From NCBI GenBank assembly GCA_013298695.1, contig JAAFIS010000008.1, positions 1 to 64,000 on the forward strand: 64,000 nt of DNA, written 5' to 3'. Below the pieces are notes generated by a model. The model was not told the origin of the DNA. It searched no databases and saw nothing but the letters and a program-made list of their open reading frames with translations. Numbering within the stretch: the first letter of the stretch is position 1; the number at the start of each line of letters is the position of its first letter. This DNA is from Betaproteobacteria bacterium. GTDB taxonomy: Bacteria > Pseudomonadota > Gammaproteobacteria > Burkholderiales > Casimicrobiaceae. This document shows positions 1 through 8,637 of the stretch, piece after piece. Position numbers and translations under genes: made by a program.

Positions 1-1491
1 GACATGAAGTGGCTCGGGCTCGATATCGACGAAGGCCCGTTTTTTCAAATGCAGCGCATGGATCGCTATCGCGAAGTCGTCGCACAAATGCTTGCGGATG
101 GTCGCGCGTATCACTGCTACATGAGCGTTGAAGAACTCGACGCGTTGCGCGAAACGCAGAAAGCAAAAAACGAAAAACCACGCTACGACGGACGCTGGCG
201 TCCTGAAAATATCCCAAAACTTGGATTGAAAATTCCAGCGGGCGTTGATCCAGTGATTCGTTTTCGTAACGCAGATGACGGTGTCGTTGCATGGGATGAC
301 GCGGTGAAAGGTCATATCGAAATCGCGAATAGCGAACTCGATGATCTGGTGATTGCGCGCCCTGCGCCTGTTGGCCAAGTGGGCGTGCCGACGTATAACT
401 TCTGCGTGGTGGTCGACGACATCGACATGAAGATTTCGCACGTGATTCGTGGCGATGGTCACGTCATGAATACGCCGCGACAAATCAATATTTTTCGAGC
501 GCTTGGCGTAGAGCCACCAGTGTTTGGCCATCTGCCTACGGTGCTGGGCAACGACGGTGAAAAGCTCTCAAAACGCCATGGCGCCACGGGGCTTGATTGG
601 TATCAACAACAAGGCTATCTGCCTGAGGCGATTATCAACGGCCTCTCGCGCCTGGGTTGGTCACACGGCAACGACGAGATATTCACCCCACAACAACTCG
701 TCGAATGGTTCAACCTCGAATCGCTCACGCCGTCGCCTGCGCGATTCGATGCAGAAAAGTTTGAATGGCTCAATGGTGAGCACATCAAGCGGTTGCCATT
801 AGATGAACTCGCAAGACGGCTTGAACCCTTTTTGAAAGAAGAGGGCTATGTGCTCGCCGTTCATGGTTCGACAAGCTCACCACGAACGGAAGTGAGTGTG
901 AGCGCAGCTGCGAGTCCCGTGCTTGACACGGGATCACCACGAACGGAAGTGAGTGTGAGCGCAGCTGCGAGTCCCGTGCTTGACACGGGATCACCACGAA
1001 CGGAAGTGAGTGTGCTCCTTCGACAAGCTCAGGATGAACGGACTGCGTTTGATCCCGCGCTTGACGCGGCATCACCTCAAACAGTAGTGAATGTGAGCGC
1101 CACACTTTCTCCCGCTCGTGGTGAGCCCGTCGAACCACGCGCCATCGCCGAGCTCCTGCGCGAACGCGCACCCACGCTCAAAAAAATGGCCGAAATGGCT
1201 TGCTACTGTTTCGTCGCTCCTTCGGTCGATGCAACACTCCTCGGGCAACACGTCAACGACGCCAACAAACCCGCGATCCAATGGGTGAAAGAACAACTCG
1301 CCAGCATCGAATGGAGCAAGCCCGCCATCGCCGCGATGCTCAAAGAAGCCCAAACGAAATTCAACGTAAAGACGCCACAAGTGATGATGCCGCTGCGCGT
1401 GATGCTCACGGGTAGCGCGCAAGCGCCCTCAGTCGATGCGCTTTTGCTTACGCTTGGGCGACAAACATCGCTGGCGCGAATTGCGGTGTAA
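1..1491 (+). CDS. gltX: Glutamyl-tRNA synthetase, 5'-truncated by the window edge
   Basis: Class I aminoacyl-tRNA synthetase that charges tRNA-Glu with glutamate. The reading frame is already open at base 1 (D-M-K-W-L-G-L-D), so the start codon and the HIGH motif lie upstream of the window. Visible family marks are the GEKLSKRHGA motif (KMSKS equivalent, about residue 190 of the visible part), SPTYNFCVVVDD-like text (here VPTYNFCVVVDD) and a C-terminal anticodon-binding region ending in PLRVMLTGSAQAPSVD. The oddity is about 90 extra residues between LARRLEPFLKEEGY and IAELLRERAPTLKKMAEM, made of repeats (SPRTEVSVSAAASPVLDTG twice). E. coli GltX has only a short linker there. The frame stays open through the insert, so the gene is probably still functional with an added loop in the anticodon-binding part. 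Confidence 0.95.
   Translation, partial: DMKWLGLDIDEGPFFQMQRMDRYREVVAQMLADGRAYHCYMSVEELDALRETQKAKNEKPRYDGRWRPENIPKLGLKIPAGVDPVIRFRNADDGVVAWDDAVKGHIEIANSELDDLVIARPAPVGQVGVPTYNFCVVVDDIDMKISHVIRGDGHVMNTPRQINIFRALGVEPPVFGHLPTVLGNDGEKLSKRHGATGLDWYQQQGYLPEAIINGLSRLGWSHGNDEIFTPQQLVEWFNLESLTPSPARFDAEKFEWLNGEHIKRLPLDELARRLEPFLKEEGYVLAVHGSTSSPRTEVSVSAAASPVLDTGSPRTEVSVSAAASPVLDTGSPRTEVSVLLRQAQDERTAFDPALDAASPQTVVNVSATLSPARGEPVEPRAIAELLRERAPTLKKMAEMACYCFVAPSVDATLLGQHVNDANKPAIQWVKEQLASIEWSKPAIAAMLKEAQTKFNVKTPQVMMPLRVMLTGSAQAPSVDALLLTLGRQTSLARIAV
865..1136. repeat. REP-like repeat cluster inserted in frame in gltX
   Basis: The block is bounded by near-perfect 21-bp inverted repeats: GGTTCGAC..CTCACCACGA at 865-885 and its complement at 1116-1136, 19 of 21 matching. 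Inside, a 57-bp unit is repeated (CACGAACGG at 881, 938 and 995), containing the small palindrome CCCGTG-CTTGA-CACGGG. Bases 859-908 match 15119-15168 with one mismatch, which ties this insert to the array at 15.1 kb. The length and composition leave the gltX frame open. Confidence 0.85.
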
Positions 1492-1551
1492 GTTTTGGCC
1501 TGAGTGTCCCGACTAAGCTCGTTGAAACCGGCAAACCCCAAGGAGAATTAA

Positions 1552-2013
1552 GTGAATCATTCAATCCGCTCACTCGCCACTGTCGCTTTCGCAACGCTCG
1601 GCTTTGCCGTCTCTGCTTTCGCGCAAGACGGCCTGATCGCCGTAAAAAGCCCGATGAAAGCGAAAGCCACGATGGATAAATTCGAAACCATCGTGAAAGA
1701 AAAAGGCATGAACGTATTCGCGCGTGTCGATCATGCAGCGGGTGCGATGAAGGTCAATAAAACGCTTCGCGCAACTGAAGTGTTGATCTTCGGCAATCCG
1801 CAAGGCGGCACGCCGCTCATGGAATGCGCGCAGAGCGTCGGCATCGATCTGCCACTCAAGGCGCTCGTATGGGAAGACAAAGACGGCCAAACCTGGATCG
1901 GCTACAACGATCCGAAATACCTGGCCGCGCGTCATAAAACCGAATGCGCGCCCGTTGTCGAAAACATGGGCAAAGCGATGAATGCGTTCGTTCAAGCGGC
2001 GGTTGCGCAGTAA
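1552..2013 (+). CDS. Secreted DUF302-domain protein
   Basis: A 153-residue protein with a signal peptide (cleavage probably after AVSAFA) and a DUF302-like body: an N-terminal strand-helix (LIAVKSPMKAKATMDKFETI) and the typical FGNPQGGTPLMECAQSVGIDLPLK stretch, followed by LVWEDKDGQTWIGYNDP. DUF302 proteins are small, usually periplasmic, and have no settled biochemical role. The start is GTG at 1552 with AAGGAG at 1540-1545. It is 61 bp downstream of gltX and followed by a palindromic element, so it is probably its own unit or the tail of the gltX transcript. Confidence 0.85.
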   Translation: MNHSIRSLATVAFATLGFAVSAFAQDGLIAVKSPMKAKATMDKFETIVKEKGMNVFARVDHAAGAMKVNKTLRATEVLIFGNPQGGTPLMECAQSVGIDLPLKALVWEDKDGQTWIGYNDPKYLAARHKTECAPVVENMGKAMNAFVQAAVAQ

Positions 2014-2045
2014 GCTTTGAGGCTTCTTGAATAGAAGACAACTTA

Positions 2046-2141
2046 TTCGCTTATCGCCCAATTTAATTGGGCGATAAGCGAAGTAAATTATTTAGTTGAT
2101 AATGATCGATATGTTTGTTGTCGCCCATTTATATTGGGCGA
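2046..2141. repeat. Two-palindrome intergenic element, copy A
   Basis: The first palindrome, 2046-2082, has perfect 18-bp arms (TTCGCTTATCGCCCAATT) around a single T. The second, 2121-2141, has arms TCGCCCA/TGGGCGA around a 7-nt loop. Their centres are 67 bp apart. The same arrangement recurs at 13.5, 17.4 and 46.15 kb. It lies between the DUF302 gene and modA and could act as a terminator-like structure, but neither stem is followed by a T-run. Confidence 0.8.
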
Positions 2142-2201
2142 TCAGGCATAGAGCGGATTTGTCTTTTATGCTCGCATACTCTTGATTCGCCTGCCTGTTA
2201 A

Positions 2202-3005
2202 GTGCTTCCAATCTCCACTGTTTTTCGCTCAATTTTGCTCGCCACCGCATCGGTAGCGTGGACGCAAGCTGGTGCGCAATCAAACAAGCCCGCGCAATCG
2301 CTCACCGTCTTCGCCGCCGCATCGCTCAAAGAGGCGATGGACGAGCAGGCGAGCGCGTTCGAAAAAACAAGCAGTCAACGCGTTCGAGTTTCTTACGCGG
2401 GCAGCAACGCGCTCGCCAAGCAAATTGAACAAGGCGCGCCTGCGTCGCTCTTTATTTCTGCCGATGAGAGCTGGATGGACTATCTCGCCGCGAAAAAACT
2501 CATCGTCACGAATACACGTAGAAACATTGTCGGCAATGAACTCGTGTTGATCGCTCCTTCGGGCAGCAGTATTGCCATTGATCTCGCGTCCGGTTCAAAA
2601 GCCCGCGACGCGCTCACGAAAGCGCTCAGCGATACGCGCATCGCGATGGCCGACCCCAGCGCTGTCCCCGCAGGCAAATACGCGCAAGCAGCGTTAACGC
2701 AACTCGGATTGTGGAACGTGGTGCAGCCCCGCATTGCGCGCACCGACAACGTTCGCGCGGCGCTCGCTTTTGTTGCCCGTAGCGAAGCGCCGCTGGGCGT
2801 TGTGTATCGATCTGATGCGCTCGCCGAGCCGAAGGTAAAAATCGTTGCGACGTTTCCGGCAACGAGTCATCCACCGATTGTGTATCCGGCGTCGGTGGTT
2901 GCGGCGAACGACTCGCCCGCCGCGCGGCAATGGCTAGATTTTTTGTCGAGCGATGCTGCGCGCACGGTGTGGCAAAAACACGGCTTCGTTAATCTCCAGC
3001 GTTAG
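2202..3005 (+). CDS. modA: Molybdate ABC transporter, periplasmic binding protein
   Basis: A 267-residue protein with a signal peptide (cleavage near TQAGA-QSN) followed by LTVFAAASLKEAMDE, the opening of ModA proteins. Later parts (SYAGSNALAKQIEQGAPASLFISADESWMD and DPSAVPAGKYAQAAL, each read in short pieces) fit the ModA fold that binds molybdate or tungstate. It starts with GTG at 2202 and is followed by modB and modC on the same strand, so a complete high-affinity molybdate importer is encoded. No ModE-like regulator gene is nearby. Confidence 0.93.
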   Translation: MLPISTVFRSILLATASVAWTQAGAQSNKPAQSLTVFAAASLKEAMDEQASAFEKTSSQRVRVSYAGSNALAKQIEQGAPASLFISADESWMDYLAAKKLIVTNTRRNIVGNELVLIAPSGSSIAIDLASGSKARDALTKALSDTRIAMADPSAVPAGKYAQAALTQLGLWNVVQPRIARTDNVRAALAFVARSEAPLGVVYRSDALAEPKVKIVATFPATSHPPIVYPASVVAANDSPAARQWLDFLSSDAARTVWQKHGFVNLQR

Positions 3006-3037
3006 GCGCATCGCGTGACGTCGCGCTCACACATAAT

Positions 3038-3760
3038 GTGGGCATGTTCTCCGCAGCAGAAATTGAAATCATTGCGCTCAGCTTGCAAGTTGCTGCGGCG
3101 AGCGTAATCGTGAGCGCGCCGCTCGCACTCGCTTGCGCGTACGTGCTCGCGCGCAGTCATTTCATCGGTAAATCAGTTTTCGACGCTTTCGTACATTTGC
3201 CGCTCGTGTTGCCGCCGGTGGTCGTTGGCTACGCGTTGCTCTTGTTGTTCGGTACTCAGGGCGCCATTGGCAGTGTGCTCAAAGATTGGTTTGGCATCAC
3301 CTTCGCATTTCGCTGGACGGGGGCTGCGCTCGCCGCGGCCGTGATGGGCTTCCCACTCATGGTGCGCGCGATGCGTTTGTCTCTCGAAGCGGTATCGCCG
3401 AAACTTGAATCTGCTGCGCGCACGCTCGGTGCGTCGCGCGCTCGCGTGTTCGCAACGATTACTCTACCGCTCGCATTGCCCGGCGTGATCGTTGGCGTTT
3501 TGCTTGCGTTCGCGCGTTCACTTGGAGAATTCGGCGCGACGATTACGTTCGTGTCCAACATCCCCGGCGAAACGCAAACGCTGCCGCTCGCAATTTACGG
3601 TCTCACTCAAACGCCGGGAAGCGATGCCGCGATTCTGCGGCTGTGCGCGATTTCCGTTGCTCTCTCTCTCGTCGCTTTGATCGCATCAGAATGGATCACG
3701 CGCCGCGCTCAAGCGCGAGTGCAAGGCGGTGCGAAACACTCCGCGAGCGCGCGCCCATGA
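3038..3760 (+). CDS. modB: Molybdate ABC transporter, permease
   Basis: A 240-residue inner-membrane permease with about five hydrophobic segments. It has the binding-protein-dependent transport loop (AARTLGASRARVFATITLPLALPGV, the EAA-type motif that contacts the ATPase) and the ModB end GEFGATITFVSNIPGETQTL. A GTG start at 3038 is used here; ATG at 3044 is an equally good alternative. It lies 32 bp after modA and overlaps modC by four bases (ATGA at 3757-3760), which suggests translational coupling. Confidence 0.93.
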   Translation: MGMFSAAEIEIIALSLQVAAASVIVSAPLALACAYVLARSHFIGKSVFDAFVHLPLVLPPVVVGYALLLLFGTQGAIGSVLKDWFGITFAFRWTGAALAAAVMGFPLMVRAMRLSLEAVSPKLESAARTLGASRARVFATITLPLALPGVIVGVLLAFARSLGEFGATITFVSNIPGETQTLPLAIYGLTQTPGSDAAILRLCAISVALSLVALIASEWITRRAQARVQGGAKHSASARP

Positions 3761-4863
3761 TCGAAGTCGATATCGAAAAGCGATTTTCGCGTCACGGCGA
3801 CACGAGTGGAGCGTTTTCAATCGCGGCGACGTTTTCGAGCGACGCACGAATCATCGCGCTCTTCGGAAAGTCAGGGTCTGGAAAAACTACGATCGTGAAC
3901 GCGATTGCCGGACTCGTGCAACCTGATCGCGGCACGATCAGCATCGATGGCGAGCGATTGTTCGACAGCGCACATGGCGTCAATCGTTCCATCGAATCAC
4001 GCGGCATCGGCTATGTGTTCCAGGAGGGCTTGTTGTTTCCGCATTTGAACGTGAAACAAAACTTGTTGTACGGCGCAAAACGAAACGGAAGTGCGGCGCT
4101 GCCGTTAGCGCAAGTCGTTGAACTGCTAGGGATCGATTCGCTTCTATCTCGCGACGCGCCCTCGCTTTCTGGCGGCGAAAAGCAACGCGTTGCAATCGGC
4201 CGCGCACTGCTATCAAATCCGCGCGTAATCTTGATGGACGAACCGCTCGCCTCGCTCGACGTGGCGCGCCGCAGCGAGATTTTGCGATTGATCGAGCGGG
4301 TGCGCGATGAGCTGAAGGTGCGCATCGTCTACGTGAGTCATTCCATCGGTGAAGTGTCGCGGCTTGCAGATGATGTCGTCGTGTTGAACGAAGGCCGCGT
4401 GCTCGCTTGCGACAACACGGAAGCCGTCTTCAATCGTGCTGATCTTCGCCCACACACGGGTCGTTATGAGGGTGGCGCGCTAATTGAAGCGACCGCGCTT
4501 CATCACGATACAGAATATTTTCTAACAACGTTTTCGTTCGATGGCGGCGAACTCATCGCACCGGGCATCGATGTGCCCATCGGTTCACGCGTGCGCATCC
4601 GCATCCGCGCGCGAGACGTCACGCTCGCCACCGAGCGACCAAAAAACATCAGCGTACGCAATGTGCTCGAAGGCAAAGTGACGGCACTCGAATCGCATGC
4701 TGGCGCAATCGTCGAAGTTCGGGTGAAAATGGGGACACGCGAGCTAAGCGCGCGCATTTCCCGGCAAGCCGCCGACGAGATGACACTCACTGTCGGTTCG
4801 CGGGTACATATCCTTATCAAAGCCATCGCATTCGACAAACGCAGCATGGGACTTTCTGCGTAG
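3757..4863 (+). CDS. modC: Molybdate ABC transporter, ATP-binding protein
   Basis: A 368-residue ATPase. Walker A is GKSGSGKTT, the signature motif is LSGGEKQRVAIGRAL, and Walker B is VILMDEP, followed by an H-loop (YVSHSIGE). The C-terminal 130 residues form the molybdate-binding TOBE region (RIRIRARDVTLATERP, then NVLEGKVTALE). The ATG at 3757 overlaps the modB stop, which decides the start over an upstream in-frame extension that would run inside modB. It completes the modABC importer. Confidence 0.94.
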   Translation: MIEVDIEKRFSRHGDTSGAFSIAATFSSDARIIALFGKSGSGKTTIVNAIAGLVQPDRGTISIDGERLFDSAHGVNRSIESRGIGYVFQEGLLFPHLNVKQNLLYGAKRNGSAALPLAQVVELLGIDSLLSRDAPSLSGGEKQRVAIGRALLSNPRVILMDEPLASLDVARRSEILRLIERVRDELKVRIVYVSHSIGEVSRLADDVVVLNEGRVLACDNTEAVFNRADLRPHTGRYEGGALIEATALHHDTEYFLTTFSFDGGELIAPGIDVPIGSRVRIRIRARDVTLATERPKNISVRNVLEGKVTALESHAGAIVEVRVKMGTRELSARISRQAADEMTLTVGSRVHILIKAIAFDKRSMGLSA

Positions 4864-5012
4864 TGTGCGAGCAAGCGGGCTAGCCAGAACACCGCTAATG
4901 TGATGCTGGTTGAGCTTCGCGTGGCGACCGCCACCGTTTTGTTGATTGATCGCTTAAATTAGTCCAGTGTTCTGCTTCTCAGCACGGTTTACTGAACGCC
5001 GTCGGAGCATCA

Positions 5013-5393
5013 TTACTTGCGAACGAGCGGACTCGTAAACATCGCAATCAAAAATAGCCAAAAAATTCCGGCGAGATACCAGGCCAGCGCCTTGACAATG
5101 CTCGCGTGTGAATCGCCCCTGCGCACACCCGCAAACACAATTCGAAGCATGGCTCGCGCACCCAACGCACCGAGTACACCAGGAATCAGCAGAAGCAGGT
5201 ACGGCGCGACCGGCTCCGCGCCAAATATTCCGCTCGTGAATGTCTTTGGATCACGCAACAACGCTTGCAGATCGGGGATGAATACCGATCCGAGCAACAA
5301 CTGTCCCACGGCGAAATACGTCGCAACGCCGCCCCCGAGCATGGCGAGAATACTCCAGCGCGGCAGTCGCGTATTTGATATATCGTTATTCAC
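5013..5393 (-). CDS. Small integral membrane protein of unknown function
   Basis: A 126-residue protein with three likely membrane helices: about residues 15-37, 63-85 and 102-120. A soluble loop carries LQALLRDPKTFTSGIFGAEP. I recognise no family. It is the last of a run of minus-strand genes for membrane and exported proteins (5.0-9.5 kb), each separated by a short gap. The 150-bp gap to modC shows no clear terminator. Confidence 0.6.
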   Translation of the reverse strand: MNNDISNTRLPRWSILAMLGGGVATYFAVGQLLLGSVFIPDLQALLRDPKTFTSGIFGAEPVAPYLLLLIPGVLGALGARAMLRIVFAGVRRGDSHASIVKALAWYLAGIFWLFLIAMFTSPLVRK

Positions 5394-5423
5394 GCGCGGG
5401 CACTTGTAAATTACCGTGCGAGC

Positions 5424-5948
5424 TCATGGCGTCACGAGCGCTTTTGCGATCTTTGTCATTCTTGCGGTACTTTCGCCCGAAGTGACCAAGCTATGTAGCC
5501 CGCTCTCGCGAAGCACGAATGACTTGATTTGGCTGCCGTGGTACTCCACCAGTGCTGCGTTTTTGCCGAGACCGTCCATGAGTTTTCGTTTTGCTTTAAA
5601 CGCGCTTTCGGTGCTATCGACCATGCTCGCCCATTGCGCTTCACTGCTCCTCGCCGGGGTGAATGTTTTCACGTTTTCGTTGAGTGCGGAGAGACTACTG
5701 TGGTTAATCGAGAATGTTCTGAGCGAGCCCGAGCCGAGTTTCAACCAAGAGCGTTCAAGTTCGCCCGGTGCTTTCTCTTTTGCACGCGTCAGCGCGAATC
5801 CACCGCCTGCAATTGAGGACAGTGTGGCGTTTGGCAGTAACTTTTCGCAGCGTGCTTCCGGGGTTTGCGCGCTTGCGTGGACCGCGAATATTGATAGAAA
5901 AACGCCGATGCAAAGCGCGCGACGTGATATCAGTTGACGTGACGTCAT
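5424..5948 (-). CDS. Exported protein of unknown function
   Basis: A 174-residue protein whose N-terminus (MTSRQLISRRALCIGVFLS) is a signal peptide cleaved after HASA. The mature part has a single cysteine near its start (EARCEKLLPNA) and is otherwise soluble. The paired arginines before the hydrophobic core could suit Tat export, but there is no full twin-arginine motif. It lies 30 bp upstream of the 5013-5393 gene on the same strand and may be cotranscribed with it. No family recognised. Confidence 0.6.
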   Translation of the reverse strand: MTSRQLISRRALCIGVFLSIFAVHASAQTPEARCEKLLPNATLSSIAGGGFALTRAKEKAPGELERSWLKLGSGSLRTFSINHSSLSALNENVKTFTPARSSEAQWASMVDSTESAFKAKRKLMDGLGKNAALVEYHGSQIKSFVLRESGLHSLVTSGESTARMTKIAKALVTP

Positions 5949-5991
5949 GGCGATCCCATCGTTGTTAAAAAATCGCGAAACCGTGCGAATG

Positions 5992-6675
5992 CTACTTTTC
6001 CGGGCGACCGTGCACTAACCAGCAGCCACTGATCTTCTTGAACTGCATCGATGTCTTTCCCGCGACTGCGCTTGCGATATCGCCACTCATTTGCAGTCCG
6101 CTCAGCTGTGAACTCAAATCCGAGCTGCCGCCAACGACCAACTCATCTAGTTTCGGCGGACTTTCGGATTTCACGCCCGCGTCTTTGGCGGCGGCTTCCA
6201 CTTTCACAAAGAACTTCTCCATATCGCGACCATACGCGGCATGATCGATGCCGGAAAAAAGTTTGAGCACTTCGGGCGAATACACGCGAGCCAAAAGCGG
6301 TGTGCCGATTTGTTTAATCGTTGGCGCTTTGTGTTTCTTGAGAATACTTTCTAGTTCGAGCGAGAGTTTTGCCTCGGCGGCTTTGGCCTTGCGCGCCACA
6401 TCTGGCTTCTTTGATAGATCACCTGCTATTTCGCTTAAACCCAAGACCATGTGCGCGCCCACCGCGTAGGATGAGGATTCGCGCGCGCGCTTCTCCGGCG
6501 TGAGCGCGAGCATCACGCGCCCCGCGTCGCCGCTTTTGACTGCCGCCTGCGCGTTTGCCCACGCGTCGGTTGGGCTCGCCGCGCAAGCGCCTTGCGCAGA
6601 CGCTTGCGCGATGGCGTTTCCCGCAACGCTCGCGTACAGCAATCCGATAACAAGGGTGAGTCGCAAGTGTTTCAA
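5992..6675 (-). CDS. Exported protein of unknown function, TTG start
   Basis: A 227-residue exported protein. The chosen start is TTG at 6675, read as M-K-H-L-R-L, because GGAG precedes it at good spacing and the signal peptide (LTLVIGLLYASVAGNAIAQ) follows directly. An upstream in-frame extension to 6819 has no signal-peptide character. The mature part has two cysteines, one near each end (GACAASPTDAW and KKISGCWLVHGRP), which may pair in the periplasm. The final W-L-V-H motif resembles small periplasmic proteins of unknown function. No family assigned. Confidence 0.6.
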   Translation of the reverse strand: MKHLRLTLVIGLLYASVAGNAIAQASAQGACAASPTDAWANAQAAVKSGDAGRVMLALTPEKRARESSSYAVGAHMVLGLSEIAGDLSKKPDVARKAKAAEAKLSLELESILKKHKAPTIKQIGTPLLARVYSPEVLKLFSGIDHAAYGRDMEKFFVKVEAAAKDAGVKSESPPKLDELVVGGSSDLSSQLSGLQMSGDIASAVAGKTSMQFKKISGCWLVHGRPEK

Positions 6676-6788
6676 ATTGATCTCCGAGTTGAAGGACACA
6701 ATGGGTTCACGTGTAAAGACGCAACGTCGAGTGCAATTGCGCCAACTTGCACACTTCAATAATGTTCGAGTGTTTGCAACCGATTCGC

Positions 6789-6808
6789 TAGTCAGCAAAT
6801 GCCGACTG
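6789..6808. promoter_or_regulatory. Imperfect GTCAGCA..TGCTGAC-type palindrome, copy 1
   Basis: TAGTCAGCAAATGCCGACTG is a one-mismatch form of the palindrome found at 17803-17822 and 21997-22018. It lies about 115 bp upstream of the TTG start of the 5992-6675 gene, a plausible operator position. It could also be a chance resemblance, since one arm is imperfect. Confidence 0.45.
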
Positions 6809-6855
6809 CGCCAATCCACTAACGCATCGCGTCACTATTTTCCAACACGATTTTG

Positions 6856-7530
6856 TTAGTCGATGTACGGATTACGCGCAATCTCTTTCAGCTCCGCTTC
6901 TGTCATTGTCGATGCCACAACGGCTAGAAACAATTGAACCGCGAGCAGTGCGAGACCTAGGCTAACGTCAGGCGCAACATCTTGAATTACTGTGTATAGC
7001 GCGCCGGCGACGTAAATCGCCGGAAGGCACGCAAATATGCCGAGGAACATTCCAATCAGCACCACACCGCCGCGAACCGTGGCCGCTTTCACCCACGCAA
7101 TCTTCGGGTCTGGTGCTTGCTTCGCGCTGCGCGCGGTTGTTGCCAGCCGCAAACACAGCAGCGCTGCCGCTGAAAGTATCGACCACCATTCAAGCCGCAG
7201 CTGACCTTTGCCCGCGAGGTAGAGGCCTATGAGAAAGACGCTCAAGAATGCGCAGAGGAAAACCATCTTTCCGACATCCATCAACGCGCGCACTCGTCCA
7301 CGCTGCGGAAAAAAGCTTGCCGAAAGTGCAGTAATGATTACTAGCTCCAGCATCCACAGTCCAAACAGCATCGGCAGTTGCAGCGTGCCGATGGCTAGCG
7401 CGAACAGGATCAAAGTAGCTTGGATCGATTCGTTTGCGATCACGTGTAGCTTAGCCTGACTCCAATCAATGCGCGATCCGCGCGGCTTAACGTTGGACTT
7501 GAGATCGCTCCATGTAAGTTTGCGTGCCAT
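6856..7530 (-). CDS. Integral membrane protein of unknown function
   Basis: A 224-residue protein with a short basic N-terminal stretch (MARKLTWSDLKSNVKPRGSR) and five or six hydrophobic helices. ATG at 7530 is preferred, with GAGGG ten bases upstream; a TTG eight codons earlier is possible. The C-terminus (MTEAELKEIARNPYID) is cytoplasmic-looking. It is the neighbour of another multi-helix protein at 7603-8610, and the two may work together in the membrane. No family recognised. Confidence 0.6.
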   Translation of the reverse strand: MARKLTWSDLKSNVKPRGSRIDWSQAKLHVIANESIQATLILFALAIGTLQLPMLFGLWMLELVIITALSASFFPQRGRVRALMDVGKMVFLCAFLSVFLIGLYLAGKGQLRLEWWSILSAAALLCLRLATTARSAKQAPDPKIAWVKAATVRGGVVLIGMFLGIFACLPAIYVAGALYTVIQDVAPDVSLGLALLAVQLFLAVVASTMTEAELKEIARNPYID

Positions 7531-7602
7531 GTTGTGACCGCCCTCGCTTTGCAAGTGGTGAAGTAAGATCGTAAATATGAGCGTTATGCATTTGATGAGG
7601 CG

Positions 7603-8610
7603 CTAGCCGATCGGCTCTTCATCTCTTCGTCTTTGTTTCGCTTCCTGCTTTGCGTAACGTGCATACGTCGGATCACGTCCCCAAAGCTTGCCATCAAGGC
7701 GATCACTCGCGCTCGCTTCCCAACTTCGACCAAAGATTACGAGCGACGTTTCGTAGAGCGTTTTGCCGACCACCAGAACGTACACCAGCGGCAGCACAAT
7801 GGGTAACTCGAGATATTGCGCGAGCAAGATGGCGATCCAGAACACGGGCAGGATGATGCTCGTTGAACTATGCGTTGTCGTCGCCAGCGTTTTTACTTCA
7901 AGAAAACTCATCTTGCGAAGCGTCGTGAGCGTTTCAATGACAAACTGAATGACCAGTGGTACCACAATGATCCAGGATTTTGCGAGCCATTCTTGCCAGA
8001 TGAATGCCAACACCCCCGTGGTTGCCGTCCATTCGTCCATCGTCTTTAGCGCCCAAAGCATGACGAGGAAACCAAACACTTCCGAAACTGCGCACACCCA
8101 AACAAAATTGCCGACCAAGGTGCTGGGACGTGATTGTCTTGCGACAGCGTTTTCAGCCTCAGACACCCAAAGCCGTGTTCCACCACCGCGTGCTGCACCG
8201 CGTTCAAACGAGAATCCACGCGGCCTCGATTGCTTTGGAAAGAAGCCGATCTGCGAGCGAAAGTGGCCGTGTTTTTGAGTGGCGACTTGATGAATGTAGA
8301 TTCGCGCCGCGACGAGAACGATGCGCGTGAGCTTTTCAAACCAAAAACACACGACAACGCTCGCAGGCGACCAACCCAAGTCGATCAAACCATAGAGCAA
8401 CACCGCGCAGAGCCAAAGCGGTTGAAACAGTCGATTGATGTAAGTGAACGGATTCGGGTTGCTCGCTTCTTGGGTTGCAGCAATCAATTCATCGGTCGCT
8501 TCCTCAGATTTAGCAAGAACGGCAGCTTCCCGCGCAGCTGCCTCTGCGCGCAACGCGTCTTCCGTGCGAATGACTTCCCACTTGGGTTTTTTCAATTTAC
8601 GACGAGACAT
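7603..8610 (-). CDS. Integral membrane protein, possibly DUF6498-like
   Basis: A 335-residue protein. An N-terminal charged, alanine-rich segment of about 50 residues leads into several membrane helices (about residues 60-85, 165-190, 210-230, 250-285). A central charged loop holds SQIGFFPKQSRPRGFSFERG. The spacing of helices and WSPASVVVCFWFE resemble the DUF6498 group of uncharacterised membrane proteins, but I hold that only loosely. ATG start at 8610. Same strand as its neighbours with gaps of 72 and 27 bp. Confidence 0.55.
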   Translation of the reverse strand: MSRRKLKKPKWEVIRTEDALRAEAAAREAAVLAKSEEATDELIAATQEASNPNPFTYINRLFQPLWLCAVLLYGLIDLGWSPASVVVCFWFEKLTRIVLVAARIYIHQVATQKHGHFRSQIGFFPKQSRPRGFSFERGAARGGGTRLWVSEAENAVARQSRPSTLVGNFVWVCAVSEVFGFLVMLWALKTMDEWTATTGVLAFIWQEWLAKSWIIVVPLVIQFVIETLTTLRKMSFLEVKTLATTTHSSTSIILPVFWIAILLAQYLELPIVLPLVYVLVVGKTLYETSLVIFGRSWEASASDRLDGKLWGRDPTYARYAKQEAKQRRRDEEPIG

Positions 8611-8637
8611 TTTTCTTCAGATTGCTATTTCAATAAT

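Noticed and set aside
785-1171. Long minus-strand open frame across the gltX insert
   Set aside because: It is produced by the repeats, whose unit length keeps all frames open. It has no ribosome-binding site and its product is only repeat text.
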